A DNA stretch of 42,264 bases, taken from NCBI GenBank assembly GCA_964424345.1, contig CAYRIK010000014.1, forward strand, positions 1 to 42,264, read 5' to 3'. Numbering within the stretch: the stretch's first letter is position 1; every line of letters begins with the position of its first letter. Below are positions 42,210-42,264 of this stretch, one piece after another. The notes under the pieces were generated by a model that was given only the letters and a program-made list of their open reading frames with translations, did no database searches and was not told the origin of the DNA. Origin of the DNA: RGIG6307 sp964424345. GTDB taxonomy: Bacteria; Bacillota; Clostridia; Lachnospirales; Lachnospiraceae. A program made the translations under genes and the position numbers.

Positions 42210-42264
42210 TGAACCGACCCCCAAAAGTTAGACCAAAAATCTAACGATTGGGAGGTCGGTTTTT
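42210..42264 (+). mobile_element. Possible left end of an IS3-family element, or terminator of the SEC-C gene
   Basis: TGAACCGACCCCCAAAAGTT at 42210 begins a long interrupted hairpin. AACCGACC pairs with GGTCGGTT, CCCAA with TTGGG, and GTTAGA with TCTAAC, ending in TTTTT at the window edge. IS3/IS150-type elements of Clostridia often start TGAACC..CCCC..AGTTAGAC and fold like this. The T-run also makes a working terminator 34 bases after the preceding stop. No transposase is visible because the window ends. Confidence 0.4.

Noticed and set aside
1..42264. CRISPR array, prophage or integrative element
   Set aside because: No regularly spaced repeats, integrase, capsid or conjugation genes were seen; TraX alone is a common chromosomal family and tRNA-Trp has no visible attachment-site duplicate nearby.

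Overview
The window looks like chromosomal DNA of a low-GC Clostridia, most probably a Lachnospiraceae member. The evidence is the AT-rich codon use, strong AGGAGG-type ribosome binding sites, a PcrA with a Gram-positive C-terminal domain, and families typical of that group (DUF6062, DUF4317, DegV, SEC-C proteins, paired ABC exporters). It starts with a tRNA-Trp and ends at what may be the left tip of an IS3-type element.

Region 1 (1-4800) holds tRNA-Trp and its terminator, then a promoter feeding the wreck of a glycoside hydrolase gene (start codon fused to the last 285 bases) directly ahead of an intact GH106-like paralogue. On the other strand are a small membrane-anchored helical protein and a DUF6062 protein with two matching Cys/His modules. 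Region 2 (4800-15931) runs in one direction: pcrA, a small acidic membrane protein, a 23S rRNA m5U methyltransferase, four glycosyltransferase genes (one with two catalytic domains and a damaged first motif), and a large HTH protein of unknown family.

Region 3 (15932-26914) is the most unusual part. After a palindrome-bearing promoter region comes an acyl-adenylating (ANL) enzyme whose first ~60 residues look like a DivIVA/GpsB membrane-targeting domain. It is followed by a cytosolic beta-helix protein, two tandem metallophosphoesterase paralogues, a Wzx-type flippase, and a 963-residue GH28-like protein with altered catalytic motifs. The glycosyltransferases and flippase suggest export of a lipid-linked glycan. 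No polymerase, chain-length regulator or priming transferase lies in the window. The hydrolases carry no signal peptides, so they probably act on imported or internal oligosaccharides.

Region 4 (26950-42264) is mostly housekeeping: traX-like, folA, ilvE overlapping a PrsA-like foldase lipoprotein, htpG behind a perfect CIRCE operator with a 39-residue membrane protein behind it, degV-like, a heterodimeric ABC exporter pair, DUF4317, cardiolipin synthase, a GNAT acetyltransferase, a GreA-type factor and a SEC-C protein. All three convergent gene pairs in the window are separated by A-run/T-run hairpins that can terminate in both directions.

Best candidates for something new are the DivIVA-like/ANL fusion together with its upstream HTH protein, the deletion remnant at 257-555, and the small protein behind htpG. 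All family assignments are from reading motifs, not from database searches.
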